Of a DNA stretch of 64,000 nucleotides, positions 17,777 to 26,484 are shown in pieces. This stretch comes from JAWKTT01 sp041398965 (lineage in GTDB: Bacteria; Planctomycetota; Planctomycetia; Planctomycetales; Planctomycetaceae), in assembly GCA_041398965.1 (NCBI GenBank), contig JAWKTT010000018.1, positions 1 through 64,000 of the forward strand, read 5' to 3'. Made by a program: the position numbers and the translations under genes. Every line of letters begins with the position of its first letter. The stretch's first letter is position 1. The notes under the pieces are model-generated. The model searched no databases. It saw only the letters and a list, made by a program, of their open reading frames with translations, and had not been told where the DNA came from.

Positions 17777-20419
17777 TCACTTCCGACTAAACGTAAACTC
17801 ACCATTCTGAGTATTGACTGTGATCGTGGACCCTTCCGGGAACTCACCCGTCAAGATTGCGTTGGCGAGCGAGTTTTGCAGTCGACTCTGAATCACTCGC
17901 TTCAACGGTCGGGCACCGTACGTCGGATCATACCCTTCGTTGGCGAGTAACGTCTTCGCGTCGTCGGTCACTTCCAACTGATAGCCATGTTCTTCGAGCG
18001 ACTTGGCCAGTCGATGGATCTGCAACTCGACGATCTTGCGGATGTCGTGTCGTCCGAGCGGATGGAACACGATGACTTCATCGATTCGGTTGAGGAACTC
18101 GGGCCGAAAACTGTGCCGCAACGCTTCCATGCACGTGCTGCGGATGCTCTCCTCGTCCCCTTGCTCGGCCATTTCAAGAATATGTTGCGAACCGATGTTC
18201 GATGTCATCACGACGATGGTGTTCGTGAAGTCGACCGTCCGCCCCTGACCATCTGTCAGACGTCCATCGTCCAACAACTGCAAGAGCACGTTGAAGACAT
18301 CGCGATGAGCTTTTTCGATCTCATCGAAAAGGATGACCGAGTATGGTTGTCGTCGGACCGCCTCTGTCAGACGGCCCCCTTCTTCATACCCGACATAGCC
18401 CGGCGGGGCGCCGATGAGCCGCGCCACCGAGTGCTGTTCCATGAACTCACTCATGTCGATGCGGACCATGTTCCGCTCATCGTCAAACAGGAACTCGGCG
18501 AGAGCCTTGCAGAGTTCGGTTTTTCCAACACCTGTCGGCCCCAGGAAGATGAACGACCCGATCGGACGGTTTTGATCCTGAAGCCCAGCCCGCGAACGAC
18601 GGACCGCGTTCGCCACGGCAGACACCGCCTCACTCTGATTGATCATCCGCTGATGCACGAGGTCTTCCATGTGCAACAGCTTCTCCCGTTCCGTCTGTAA
18701 CATCCGCGTGACGGGAACTCCGGTCCAGGACGAAACGACGGCCGCGATTTCTTCCGGGCCGACCTCGGTTCGCAAGAGTCTTGGCCGATTCGCTCGATCT
18801 CCTTCAACGGTCTGATCCGTCTGGGCTTCCTGCTCGGCCACCTGTTTTCGTAACTGCTGACGACGTGAGTCAATCTCGAAGAGTCGCTGATAGTCACTCT
18901 CTTCAACGATTCGACCTGTCGCCTGTTTCTCGCGAATCGCGGCTTCGAGTTGTGCATAGTCGAGATCGGCTTTCTCCAGTTCCTCTCGAACGTGCGTCAC
19001 ATCCCCCAAGCCGAGTTTCTCCGCTTCCCACTGCTCCTTCAACGAGGCGAGTTTCTGTTTCTGCTCGGCCATCTCGTCTTGGATCGATTTCCGTTCTTTC
19101 GTGGCTGAGGCTTCGTCTTCTTCGGCCAATTGACGAGCCGCGATCTCCAAGCGGGTGATGCGTCGCTGGATTTCGTCGATCTCGGTCGGGACCGAATGGA
19201 GTTCCATCGAGACTCTCGCAGCCGCTTCGTCGACCAGGTCCAGCGCCTTGTCGGGAAGAAAACGATCGGTGATGTAACGATCCGACAGCGTTGCGGCGGC
19301 ATCGAGCGCGGCATCCCGAATCTTAATGTTGTGATGTTTTTCGTATCGCTCCTTAAGACCACGCAAGATGGCAACGGTGTCTTCGACACTGGGCTGATTC
19401 ACGAGCACCGGCTGAAACCGACGTTCAAGTGCGGCATCTTTCTCGATGTACTTCCGGTACTCGTCGAGAGTCGTCGCCCCGATGCAGTGAACGTCTCCCC
19501 GAGCCAGCGCTGGCTTGAGCAGGTTCGATGCATCCATCGCTCCATCGCTCTTCCCAGCCCCGACAACTGTGTGCAACTCGTCGATGAACAGGACGACTTG
19601 GCCCCGTGCATCTTCGACCTCCTTGAGCACTGCCTTCAGTCGGTCTTCAAACTCTCCCCGGTACTTCGCTCCGGCGATCAGGGCTCCCATGTCCAGAGCG
19701 ACAACTGTCTTGTCCTTGAGCACTTGCGGGACGTCACCCAGCACAATGCGATGGGCCAGCCCTTCCACGATGGCCGTCTTGCCGACCCCCGGCTCGCCGA
19801 TGAGGACAGGATTGTTCTTTCGCCGACGACTGAGGACCTGCACAACTCGTCGTATTTCACTATCGCGTCCAATCACCGGGTCAATCTTGCCGCGTCGGGC
19901 AAGATCGACCAAGTCTTTGCCGTAACGCAGCAGAGCCTGATACTTGTCTTCTGGATTCTGATCGGTGACGGAGTGCCCCCCTCGCACCGTCTTCATGGCT
20001 TTGGTAAGGTCACTCTCTTCTATCCCATTGACCTGCAACAATCGCTTCGCCGCATCATCGATCTTTGTCAGTCCAATCAGCAGATGTTCCGTCGAGACGA
20101 ACTGGTCCCCCATCGAGTCGGCCAACTTCTGAGCAGCATCCGCGACTTGGATGAACTCTCGGCTCGGGGCAATGTCGACGTTCGACCCGCTCGACGACGG
20201 GAGCCTCTTCAGCTCCCCTTCCACCTGCGAGTTCAGCTGCCCGAGATTCACTCCGATCTTTCCGAGAATCGCCCGAGGTATGCCGTCCGACTCGGCGAGC
20301 AATCCGGCGAGGAGATGTAGCGGAGTCAACTGCCGATGCCCGGCTGACTCGGCCAACGAGTGCCCCTTTTGAACCGCTTCCTGTCCCTTGACGGTCAACT
20401 TATCCATACGAAGTGCCAT
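17777..20419 (-). CDS. clpB: ATP-dependent disaggregase chaperone ClpB
   Basis: Hexameric AAA+ chaperone that, with DnaK, pulls apart heat-aggregated proteins. The N-terminal Clp repeat domain (KGHSLAESAGHRQLTPLHLL) covers about 1-145. The first nucleotide-binding domain has Walker A GEPGVGKTA at 208-216. A coiled-coil middle domain of about 120 residues, rich in Glu/Lys/Gln, lies around 400-525, and the second nucleotide-binding domain has GPTGVGKTE followed by IDMSEFMEQHSVARLIGAPP. ATG at 20419 has AGGAG eight bases upstream and is preferred over the frame starting at 20503. The 880 residues are typical. Three palindromes lie upstream, and no CIRCE element was found. Confidence 0.97.
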   Translation of the reverse strand: MALRMDKLTVKGQEAVQKGHSLAESAGHRQLTPLHLLAGLLAESDGIPRAILGKIGVNLGQLNSQVEGELKRLPSSSGSNVDIAPSREFIQVADAAQKLADSMGDQFVSTEHLLIGLTKIDDAAKRLLQVNGIEESDLTKAMKTVRGGHSVTDQNPEDKYQALLRYGKDLVDLARRGKIDPVIGRDSEIRRVVQVLSRRRKNNPVLIGEPGVGKTAIVEGLAHRIVLGDVPQVLKDKTVVALDMGALIAGAKYRGEFEDRLKAVLKEVEDARGQVVLFIDELHTVVGAGKSDGAMDASNLLKPALARGDVHCIGATTLDEYRKYIEKDAALERRFQPVLVNQPSVEDTVAILRGLKERYEKHHNIKIRDAALDAAATLSDRYITDRFLPDKALDLVDEAAARVSMELHSVPTEIDEIQRRITRLEIAARQLAEEDEASATKERKSIQDEMAEQKQKLASLKEQWEAEKLGLGDVTHVREELEKADLDYAQLEAAIREKQATGRIVEESDYQRLFEIDSRRQQLRKQVAEQEAQTDQTVEGDRANRPRLLRTEVGPEEIAAVVSSWTGVPVTRMLQTEREKLLHMEDLVHQRMINQSEAVSAVANAVRRSRAGLQDQNRPIGSFIFLGPTGVGKTELCKALAEFLFDDERNMVRIDMSEFMEQHSVARLIGAPPGYVGYEEGGRLTEAVRRQPYSVILFDEIEKAHRDVFNVLLQLLDDGRLTDGQGRTVDFTNTIVVMTSNIGSQHILEMAEQGDEESIRSTCMEALRHSFRPEFLNRIDEVIVFHPLGRHDIRKIVELQIHRLAKSLEEHGYQLEVTDDAKTLLANEGYDPTYGARPLKRVIQSRLQNSLANAILTGEFPEGSTITVNTQNGEFTFSRK

Positions 20420-20793
20420 GCGAATGCTCCTGAAAAGAACGAGATGCCCATGGTGGCAATGCAATCGCCATGCCAGACAAATCGTGTCGGCAGATGTTGA
20501 CATAACATGTTTGGCATATGCCAGTTATATCACTCATGATTAACAATACACCATAATGGTGTCATTGTGGCAGTCGCACGAGCAGGCGAGATAGATGTCG
20601 GAAGGTGCCATTATGGCACCAATAAGGAGAGCTTTGGGTTGTCATCGCCAGAGAGCCGCCGGTCGAATTGAAGGCTCGTCTTTCGCGTAAAGACTATGGC
20701 GTCATCACAACGCAGGTGGCGGCTCAGCGGATTCTCGCTTTCTCTGATCTGTGTGCGCTACAGCAGGCGGAGAACGGTTGCTAGAATCGCCGC
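20420..20793. promoter_or_regulatory. Divergent clpB/tyrA control region with three palindromes
   Basis: This 374-bp gap separates the divergent clpB and tyrA genes. It contains TGGCATATGCCA (20512-20523), ACACCATAATGGTGT (20548-20562) and GGTGCCATTATGGCACC (20604-20620). All are perfect inverted repeats, the last two with one central base and a shared CCAT-N-ATGG core. Even spacing of 36 and 56 bp between starts suggests a cluster of operators. The stretch is locally AT-rich compared with the flanks. None matches CIRCE or the HAIR box. Confidence 0.55.
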
Positions 20794-21705
20794 ATGAATT
20801 CTTCCGACAACCATCTGCCGCTGTTCGATACGATCGTCATCGTCGGTGTCGGTCTGATCGGAGGTTCCCTGGCTCGCGCCGTTCGAGAGGCCAAACTGGC
20901 TCAGCGGATTGTCGGAGCAGGGCGGAATCTGGAGAGGCTCAAAGAGGCACAGCGTGCCGGAGTCGTTGACGATGTCGCTGATGCTCCGCACGAGGTGACA
21001 GGTGCCGACTTGGTCATTGTCTGCACCCCTGTGGATCGAGTTGTCGAAGATGTTCGATATTGGTCGCAGTCGCTGCGGATGAACGGTCTCATCACCGATG
21101 TTGGTAGCACGAAACAGGTCATCTGTGGAGAGCTTGAGGGCTTCGATGGCCAAACCGATGTCGAGCCTCAGGATGACGACGACGACGATTTCGTCGATGC
21201 GGTGTTTATCGGCTCGCATCCTCTGGCTGGATCCGAGAAGCACGGCTGGGAGCATAGCGATGGCACACTCTTTCGTGGTCGACGCTGCATCCTGACACCT
21301 GTTCCCAATGTGCGCAAGTCGTCGGTTGATGAACTGAAGAAGTTCTGGCAACTGCTTGGGATGCAGGTCGACGTGATGACTCCCATGCAGCATGACCGAC
21401 TGCTGGCGGTTACCAGTCATCTCCCTCATGCCGCCGCCGCCGCGATGTCGCTATTATTGACCGACGAAATCATCCCTTTGGTCGCGACCGGATTTCGGAG
21501 CACGGCTCGTGTTGCCGGAGGAGACCCCTCGGTCTGGACGCCGATTTTCCTTTCTAACGCCGAAGCGGTCCTCTCTGCGATTGATCAGTTTCAAAGCGAA
21601 TTGACAACGTTGGCCGACGCCATCCGGGCCGGGGACGGTGATGGTGTCACTTCGATTCTGGCCGAAGCTCGAAACCGTTATCTGCAGTTGGACCCTGTCG
21701 AATGA
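20794..21705 (+). CDS. tyrA: Prephenate dehydrogenase (tyrosine biosynthesis)
   Basis: NAD(P)-dependent oxidative decarboxylation of prephenate (or arogenate) on the way to tyrosine. The N-terminal Rossmann fold starts IVIVGVGLIGGSLARAV (GxGxxGGS). DVGSTK, GSHPLAGSEKHGWEH and SHLPHAAAAAMS are the conserved dehydrogenase motifs, with the catalytic His in the SHLPH region. Of 303 residues, a DVEPQDDDDDDFVD stretch (about 125-138) is an unusual acidic insertion between DVGSTK and the GSHP motif. Its stop overlaps the start of the next gene (ATGA), implying translational coupling. The ACT regulatory domain found in some TyrA proteins is absent. Confidence 0.93.
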   Translation: MNSSDNHLPLFDTIVIVGVGLIGGSLARAVREAKLAQRIVGAGRNLERLKEAQRAGVVDDVADAPHEVTGADLVIVCTPVDRVVEDVRYWSQSLRMNGLITDVGSTKQVICGELEGFDGQTDVEPQDDDDDDFVDAVFIGSHPLAGSEKHGWEHSDGTLFRGRRCILTPVPNVRKSSVDELKKFWQLLGMQVDVMTPMQHDRLLAVTSHLPHAAAAAMSLLLTDEIIPLVATGFRSTARVAGGDPSVWTPIFLSNAEAVLSAIDQFQSELTTLADAIRAGDGDGVTSILAEARNRYLQLDPVE

Positions 21706-22127
21706 CTCCGTCCGCGATCGCATGGTCGAGGCATCCCGCCCGAGACCGTCCGTGGGCAACGGCGTTCGCCCTCTTCGTGATTGTCCTCTTCGCGGTGCTG
21801 GCGGCTCAGTTGATGGAGCATGTCGGATGGGGAGCGGTTTCTGGATTCGTACTGCTCGTTTCACTTCGACACTTCTTCTTTGCGACCGAGTACGAGGTGG
21901 ACTCGCAGGGAATCTCCGTCAAACATTTGGGGCGAACAACTCGACAGAGTTGGGTGACCATTCGACGTTTTGAAGCATCACCACGTTCGCTCATCTTGTC
22001 GACGCGAGTCCGTCCAAGTTTTCTCGATACTTTTCGCAGCATACATCTTCTGTTGCCCCCGGAAGAAGCGGTGCTCGTGCAGATGCGGGAATGGTGGACC
22101 TCGGCCCATGAGACCGGCGGCATATGA
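21702..22127 (+). CDS. Small two-helix membrane protein coupled to tyrA
   Basis: Starts with ATG overlapping the tyrA stop by 4 bp. Two adjacent hydrophobic helices (about residues 20-37 and 42-57) are followed by a cytosolic region, YEVDSQGISVKHLGRTTRQSWVTIRRF, with the alternating strands of a short PH-like (bPH2/YdbT-like) domain, and a helical tail ending EWWTSAHETGGI. No enzyme motif is present. The coupling suggests coexpression with tyrA but need not mean a shared pathway. I do not recognise a named family. Confidence 0.7.
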   Translation: MTPSAIAWSRHPARDRPWATAFALFVIVLFAVLAAQLMEHVGWGAVSGFVLLVSLRHFFFATEYEVDSQGISVKHLGRTTRQSWVTIRRFEASPRSLILSTRVRPSFLDTFRSIHLLLPPEEAVLVQMREWWTSAHETGGI

Positions 22128-22214
22128 AACCGGCAGGACAAAACGTCAAGAGTTGCGAACACGATGAAGTCGCCGTCAGAGTGTTGCGCAGGCGGGGAGT
22201 TGTCGCCAAGGGGC

Positions 22215-22904
22215 TCACCGGACGTTGCGATATTCTTTGGCGAGTTGAGTCAGGGGCCAGCCAAGGTGGGCACGGAGCAGCAGACTCCAATTCTTTAACG
22301 TGCGGCGCAGAATTCCGTCTCGCTGCCAACGACGGGCACTCACCCCGAGGCGGGCTTCGACCAACACGAATCGGCCTCGACCTTTTAGTCGCTTCATAAG
22401 GTACAGGTCTTCCAGAATCGGCAGTTCGGGGAAGCCGCCAACCTCTTCAAAGAGCGTACGTTTGATGAAAATGCCTTGATCCCCGTACGCCCAGCCGAGT
22501 AACCGTACTCGCAGTCCGTTCCCCCAGGCGATCCACCGATAACACCATCCGGGGGCATCGATTGTCTGTTGGAAGCAACCGCCAATCACACTCGAATCCT
22601 GCATCGCTGCGACGATTTGCTTGGAGGCATCGGCGGGCAGAATCGAATCAGCATGGAGAAAGAGCAGGACATCTCCCGACGCTTTGGCCGCGCCAAAGTT
22701 CTGTTGCATCGCCCGACCGGCCGGAGATTTCAGCCGAATATCTGCCAATGCCGCCGCCTCCCAGGTCCCGTCGACACTCCCCCCGTCGACTACAATGATT
22801 TCACAACACCCCGCCTGCCGACACGCCTCGATTGCCCGTCCAATGACGGCACACTCATTGAGCACAGGAACGATGACCGACAATGTAAGCATCGAAGTCG
22901 ACAC
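22215..22904 (-). CDS. Family 2 glycosyltransferase (TIGR04283-like)
   Basis: GT-A fold transferase of the group seen near selenium/rSAM-associated genes in other bacteria. It has SVIVPVLNECAVIGRAIEAC at the N-terminus, IIVVDGGSVDGTWEAA, and the acidic donor-site motif in LLFLHADSILP, where a His-Ala-Asp replaces DxD. The later part contains WGNGLRVRLLGWAYGDQGIFI, the GDQGIF signature of this group. 229 residues, no membrane helix. The acceptor is unknown. Its stop is convergent with the membrane protein gene at 21702. Confidence 0.88.
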   Translation of the reverse strand: MSTSMLTLSVIVPVLNECAVIGRAIEACRQAGCCEIIVVDGGSVDGTWEAAALADIRLKSPAGRAMQQNFGAAKASGDVLLFLHADSILPADASKQIVAAMQDSSVIGGCFQQTIDAPGWCYRWIAWGNGLRVRLLGWAYGDQGIFIKRTLFEEVGGFPELPILEDLYLMKRLKGRGRFVLVEARLGVSARRWQRDGILRRTLKNWSLLLRAHLGWPLTQLAKEYRNVR

Positions 22905-23205
22905 GGTTTGGTTGGCTCCAGGAACATTCGTTCTGCCCGAATGGATTCCCGGATTATAGTGGAACGGTGCAGGTCATCCGATGACAGTGACGCCGCAGCT
23001 TGATGATGGTCGACGCGGGATGCACTTTCGCCGAAGCACGTACGCCGTTCCACCAGTCCAGGGTGAGACTACGGCTTTCGTGTCACACGTCTTTGTGGTT
23101 CCCGAACTCTGTCGCTGATTCCGTTGTTGGGCAGTCGGTGGTATGCTGTTGCTGACTGATGCAGTTTGCATTTCACTGAACGTCTCTCTCAAGGAACACA
23201 ACACA
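22905..23205. other. Divergent intergenic region, no gene seen
   Basis: 301 bp between the glycosyltransferase and the FG-GAP gene. It must carry both promoters. No palindrome or RNA-like fold was identified. AAGGAA at 23191-23196 is the ribosome-binding site of the downstream gene. Confidence 0.4.
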
Positions 23206-24408
23206 ATGTGGCGACAGACGACCGGATCATTGCTGATGCTCGCGATGTGGGGAACCGTCGGAATGGCCGACGAGGTGAATTGGCGAAGGGTGCAACTCGA
23301 CTCCCGATTTCGCTCGGAGGGGGTTGCCGTCGCCGATGTGAATCATGACGGTAAGATGGACGTGCTTGCCGGTGATGTCTGGTATGCCGCTCCCCACTGG
23401 AAACGGAGCGAGATTCGCCCGGCGGGCGATTACTGGGCCGGTGACGGGTACTCGAACTCGTTCGCCAATTGGGCGTATGACGTCAACGGAGATGGCTGGG
23501 ACGATCTGATTTACATCGGTTTTCCAGGGGCACCGTTTCACTGGTATGAGAACCCCAAAAACGAGCCGGGGCATTGGAAAGAGCACGTCATCTGGCACAG
23601 TGCCTGCAACGAGACGCCGCTGTTCGTTGACATTACCGGAGATGGTCGTCCGGAAGTTGTCCTCGGCTCAGACCCGGAAAAGCAAATGGGCTATCTCGAA
23701 GTTCCCAAGGGGGAAGCGGTCAACAACAAATGGGAGTTTGTCGCGATCAGCGAACCGGGTGATCCAGGCAAAAACGGCACTTTCAAATATTATCATGGAC
23801 TGGGGGCCACCGATTGCAACGGCGACGGAAAGCTTGATGTCGTCATCCCGCACGGCTGGTGGGAGCATCCTGAGAAACTCGGCGAGGGACCTTGGAAGTT
23901 TCATGAACATGCTCTGGCGAAGCAGGCGGGTGGCGGTCCAGAGAAAGGGGCTGACATCTATGCCGAAGACCTCGACGGCGATGGCGATGCCGACTTTATG
24001 ATGAGTTCGGCCCATGCTCACGGTCTCTGGTGGTTCGAGAATGATGGAGCGGAACAAACGAAGTTCGCCGGGCATGTCGTCGATGAACTCTGTTCGCAGA
24101 CGCATGCCATGCACTTTGTCGACATCAACGGCGATGGCAAAAAAGACCTCGTCACCGGAAAGCGATATTTTGCCCATAACGGCGGCGATCCGGGATCACG
24201 TGATCCAGTGCAGATGGTCTGGTACGAGATCGAACGGGGAGAAAAAGCCCCCCCCAAGTTCATTCGCCACGAAATCCCAGCCGGACTCGACACTGGCATC
24301 GGCACCCAGTTCGCCATCACCGACATGAACGCCGACGGCCTCCCCGACATCGTGCTCAGCAATAAGAAAGGGGTCAATATCCTGTTGCAGACACGAACGC
24401 CGAAGTAA
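23206..24408 (+). CDS. Secreted FG-GAP/VCBS repeat protein
   Basis: Begins with a signal peptide (MWRQTTGSLLMLAMWGTVGMADE) after an AAGGAA site, so ATG 23206 is chosen over the longer frame at 23143. The mature protein is built from seven Asp-rich, calcium-binding FG-GAP motifs: DVNHDGKMDVLAGD, DVNGDGWDDLIYIG, DITGDGRPEVVLGS, DCNGDGKLDVVIP, DLDGDGDADFMMS, DINGDGKKDLVTG and DMNADGLPDIVLS. Together they form a beta-propeller. Such proteins are abundant in planctomycetes and are thought to bind polysaccharides or partners outside the cytoplasm. No enzymatic domain or sorting signal is attached. Confidence 0.88.
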   Translation: MWRQTTGSLLMLAMWGTVGMADEVNWRRVQLDSRFRSEGVAVADVNHDGKMDVLAGDVWYAAPHWKRSEIRPAGDYWAGDGYSNSFANWAYDVNGDGWDDLIYIGFPGAPFHWYENPKNEPGHWKEHVIWHSACNETPLFVDITGDGRPEVVLGSDPEKQMGYLEVPKGEAVNNKWEFVAISEPGDPGKNGTFKYYHGLGATDCNGDGKLDVVIPHGWWEHPEKLGEGPWKFHEHALAKQAGGGPEKGADIYAEDLDGDGDADFMMSSAHAHGLWWFENDGAEQTKFAGHVVDELCSQTHAMHFVDINGDGKKDLVTGKRYFAHNGGDPGSRDPVQMVWYEIERGEKAPPKFIRHEIPAGLDTGIGTQFAITDMNADGLPDIVLSNKKGVNILLQTRTPK

Positions 24409-24631
24409 CTGACCTGATGGCGACAAGGTGACTTCGGATTTGCAAGTAGCGGCGTCAGGGCGTCTGTGAGAGGATGTTTATTGGGATTGGCAAATGTCAT
24501 CGAGATTCGATGCCAAACGCAACTTTTCAGGATCACTCAGCATCGACGATCAGAAGGTCACTGGACATCTGACTCCCCCGATCGGGAGTGTCGATTCAAA
24601 AAATCACAACCTGATCGCGGTACCTGTGCCG

Positions 24632-24950
24632 CTACTTCAACGTGATCGAGGATGTGGTTTCATTCCGAGGTCGCAGTGGTAATCGTTGCGCAGGATAGCG
24701 TGAGTAGACTTGTGCCGCGGCTTCGTTGATGTGTACGCCGTCGGGTATCATTTCGGCCGTGATTCCCGACACGTCACGACAATCAATGAAAGTGCATGCA
24801 GAGGATTCGAGAATGTTCTGAAGTTCCTTCGGAATCTCGTAAGGTTTCGCCATTGGCATCGCGGCGAAAACCAGTTGCGACTGACTTTCCGAAGCGAGTT
24901 CCAGCATTTGATCGAGACGTCGATAGGTCGGCCGACAAACAGTCCGAGCC
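24632..24950 (-). pseudogene. C-terminal fragment of an SGNH-hydrolase-like protein
   Basis: The minus-strand frame reads RLDQMLELASESQSQLVFAA then MAKPYEIPKELQNIL and IPDGVHINEAAAQVYSR. The PDGVHIN piece is an SGNH block V with its Asp-x-x-His, and the helix after it fits the family. The N-terminal half with the GDS nucleophile is missing upstream, and the text before RLDQML is not protein-like. It is likely a remnant of a once larger gene. The left boundary is the stop codon; the right boundary is approximate. Confidence 0.5.
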
Positions 24951-25018
24951 GACCATGACAGCCTCCTGGCACCCTCCCGCCCCTGTCCGTTTTTCATCGG
25001 TTACCGCAGTGTTTGATC

Positions 25019-25183
25019 TCATTGCGGCAACAAGGGAGGACGCTTGTTTTGGGTGGGGCTGACGCTTCGCACGACTCGCACGACGTTGATTTTGCGGTCT
25101 CGGTCGAGTTTGAAAGTTCCTGTTGTTCCCGGCGATTGCGTGTCTGAACCGATTTGATGCCAGACAACGGTGCGGCCTGTCGG
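25019..25183 (-). pseudogene. Short fragment of a possible former gene
   Basis: Fifty-four codons on the minus strand (LPTGRTVVWHQIGSDTQ, then TGTFKLDRDRKINVVRVVR) read like the C-terminus of a secreted beta-rich protein and end at TGA 25019-25021. An in-frame stop lies just upstream of the first codon and there is no start. I do not recognise the family. It may be chance. Confidence 0.25.
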
Positions 25184-25369
25184 CAGGTGTCAAGTGAGGA
25201 AAGGGAGGGAAGAACTCCTCTATCCGGACGGCATCTCACTTCTGGGTTTGCCTGGGAGATGGTTCAATAGTCTATTTTTTGGGGAGTCACATCGCTCCTT
25301 GATGTTCTCTGCTGGGCTTGTAGTTTATGATCTCATGCTCAGTGGATGATCATTATTCGGGAGCCCATA

Positions 25370-26440
25370 GTGACTGCTCAGACCGACTCTTCTACCTCAG
25401 TGGCAAATTCACAAGTTTCAACCGACCGCCTGTTGACGCCGGCTGAAGTCGCACAGGCTCAGGCTCTTGTGTTGCGGCTGGTCGATGGACTCGGCAAGGC
25501 GATCCTAGGGCAACGGGCCCTGTTGGAGTTGGCGGTGATCGCCATTCTGGCTCGGGGGCACATGTTGCTGGAAGGTTTGCCTGGACTCGGCAAGACCGAA
25601 CTCGTCAAGTCACTTTCTGCTTTGCTGGGCCTTCACTTTCGGCGCGTTCAGTTTACGCCCGACCTACTTCCTGGCGACATTGTTGGTTCCCCTATCCTTG
25701 AAGATCAGGGGGGCTCGCGGAAGCTCGTGTTTCACAAGGGGCCAGTCTTTACGAATCTGCTTCTCGCTGACGAAATCAACCGGGCGACCCCAAAGACTCA
25801 GTCGGCGTTATTGGAGGCGATGCAGGAACGCCGCGTCACCGTCATGGGGGAGACACACACGTTACCGTCGCCGTTTTTTGTTCTCGCGACTCAAAACCCG
25901 ATCGAGTTGGAGGGGACTTACCCCTTACCTGAGGCGCAACTCGACCGGTTTGCTTTTAAGCTGAACGTCGAGGGGGTGTCGAGTGCCGTGTTGCAAGAGA
26001 TCATCTCGAAGCGACGACATGGACAGGTCCCCGAGATGGCAGTCGTCATTACGCCGGAAGAGCTAGAAAGGACGTTTCAACTGGTTGACTCTGTCCATCT
26101 GCCGCAAGCTGTGGCCAATTACATCGCGCGACTCGTCTCCGCGACGCACCCTCATCGGGACGAGGCCCCGGAGGAATGTCGCCGCTTTGTTCGGTTTGGT
26201 GCTTCTCCCCGTGCTGCCATCGCGATTGCGTCGACATCGCGAGCCGCAGCGTTGCTCGCCGGGAAGCCGAATGTCGGTTTCGACGAGGTCCGCCGTGTTG
26301 CCCCATCGGTCTTGTCACATCGTATTTTGCTCGACTACTCGGCCCGGCTGGAGGGCTGGACGTCGCCCAAGATGGTGACTCGGCTGTTGGAGTCGGTCCC
26401 CGAGGTCGGGCGAGAGATTCCTGAAGACATACAACTCTAA
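25370..26440 (+). CDS. MoxR-family AAA+ ATPase
   Basis: AAA+ chaperone-like ATPase that in many bacteria assists maturation of membrane or periplasmic complexes. Walker A is GLPGLGKTE, Walker B is LLADEINRATPKTQ, sensor I is VLATQNPIELEGTYPLPEAQLDRF, and the C-terminal lid follows. GTG at 25370 has CGGGAG six bases upstream and is preferred; ATG at 25346 would add eight residues. About 356 residues. MoxR genes usually neighbour DUF58 and transglutaminase genes; here the next gene encodes a large membrane protein instead, with an ABC ATPase after it. Confidence 0.93.
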   Translation: MTAQTDSSTSVANSQVSTDRLLTPAEVAQAQALVLRLVDGLGKAILGQRALLELAVIAILARGHMLLEGLPGLGKTELVKSLSALLGLHFRRVQFTPDLLPGDIVGSPILEDQGGSRKLVFHKGPVFTNLLLADEINRATPKTQSALLEAMQERRVTVMGETHTLPSPFFVLATQNPIELEGTYPLPEAQLDRFAFKLNVEGVSSAVLQEIISKRRHGQVPEMAVVITPEELERTFQLVDSVHLPQAVANYIARLVSATHPHRDEAPEECRRFVRFGASPRAAIAIASTSRAAALLAGKPNVGFDEVRRVAPSVLSHRILLDYSARLEGWTSPKMVTRLLESVPEVGREIPEDIQL

Positions 26441-26484
26441 ACTCAACACACGTCTGTGACAGAACCAATACACAGGATGCGGCC

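Larger units (their letters stand above)
24409..25369. other. Long intergenic stretch holding gene remnants
   Basis: Almost 1 kb with no intact gene. It contains two short minus-strand protein-like remnants (listed separately) and the promoter region of the moxR-like gene. The sequence just upstream of 25370 is AT-rich (TAGTCTATTTTTTGGGGAG near 25270). Confidence 0.55.

Noticed and set aside
19130..20320. 396-codon open frame opposite clpB
   Set aside because: Shadow of clpB.
20420..20793. CIRCE heat-shock element (TTAGCACTC-N9-GAGTGCTAA)
   Set aside because: The palindromes present have a different sequence.
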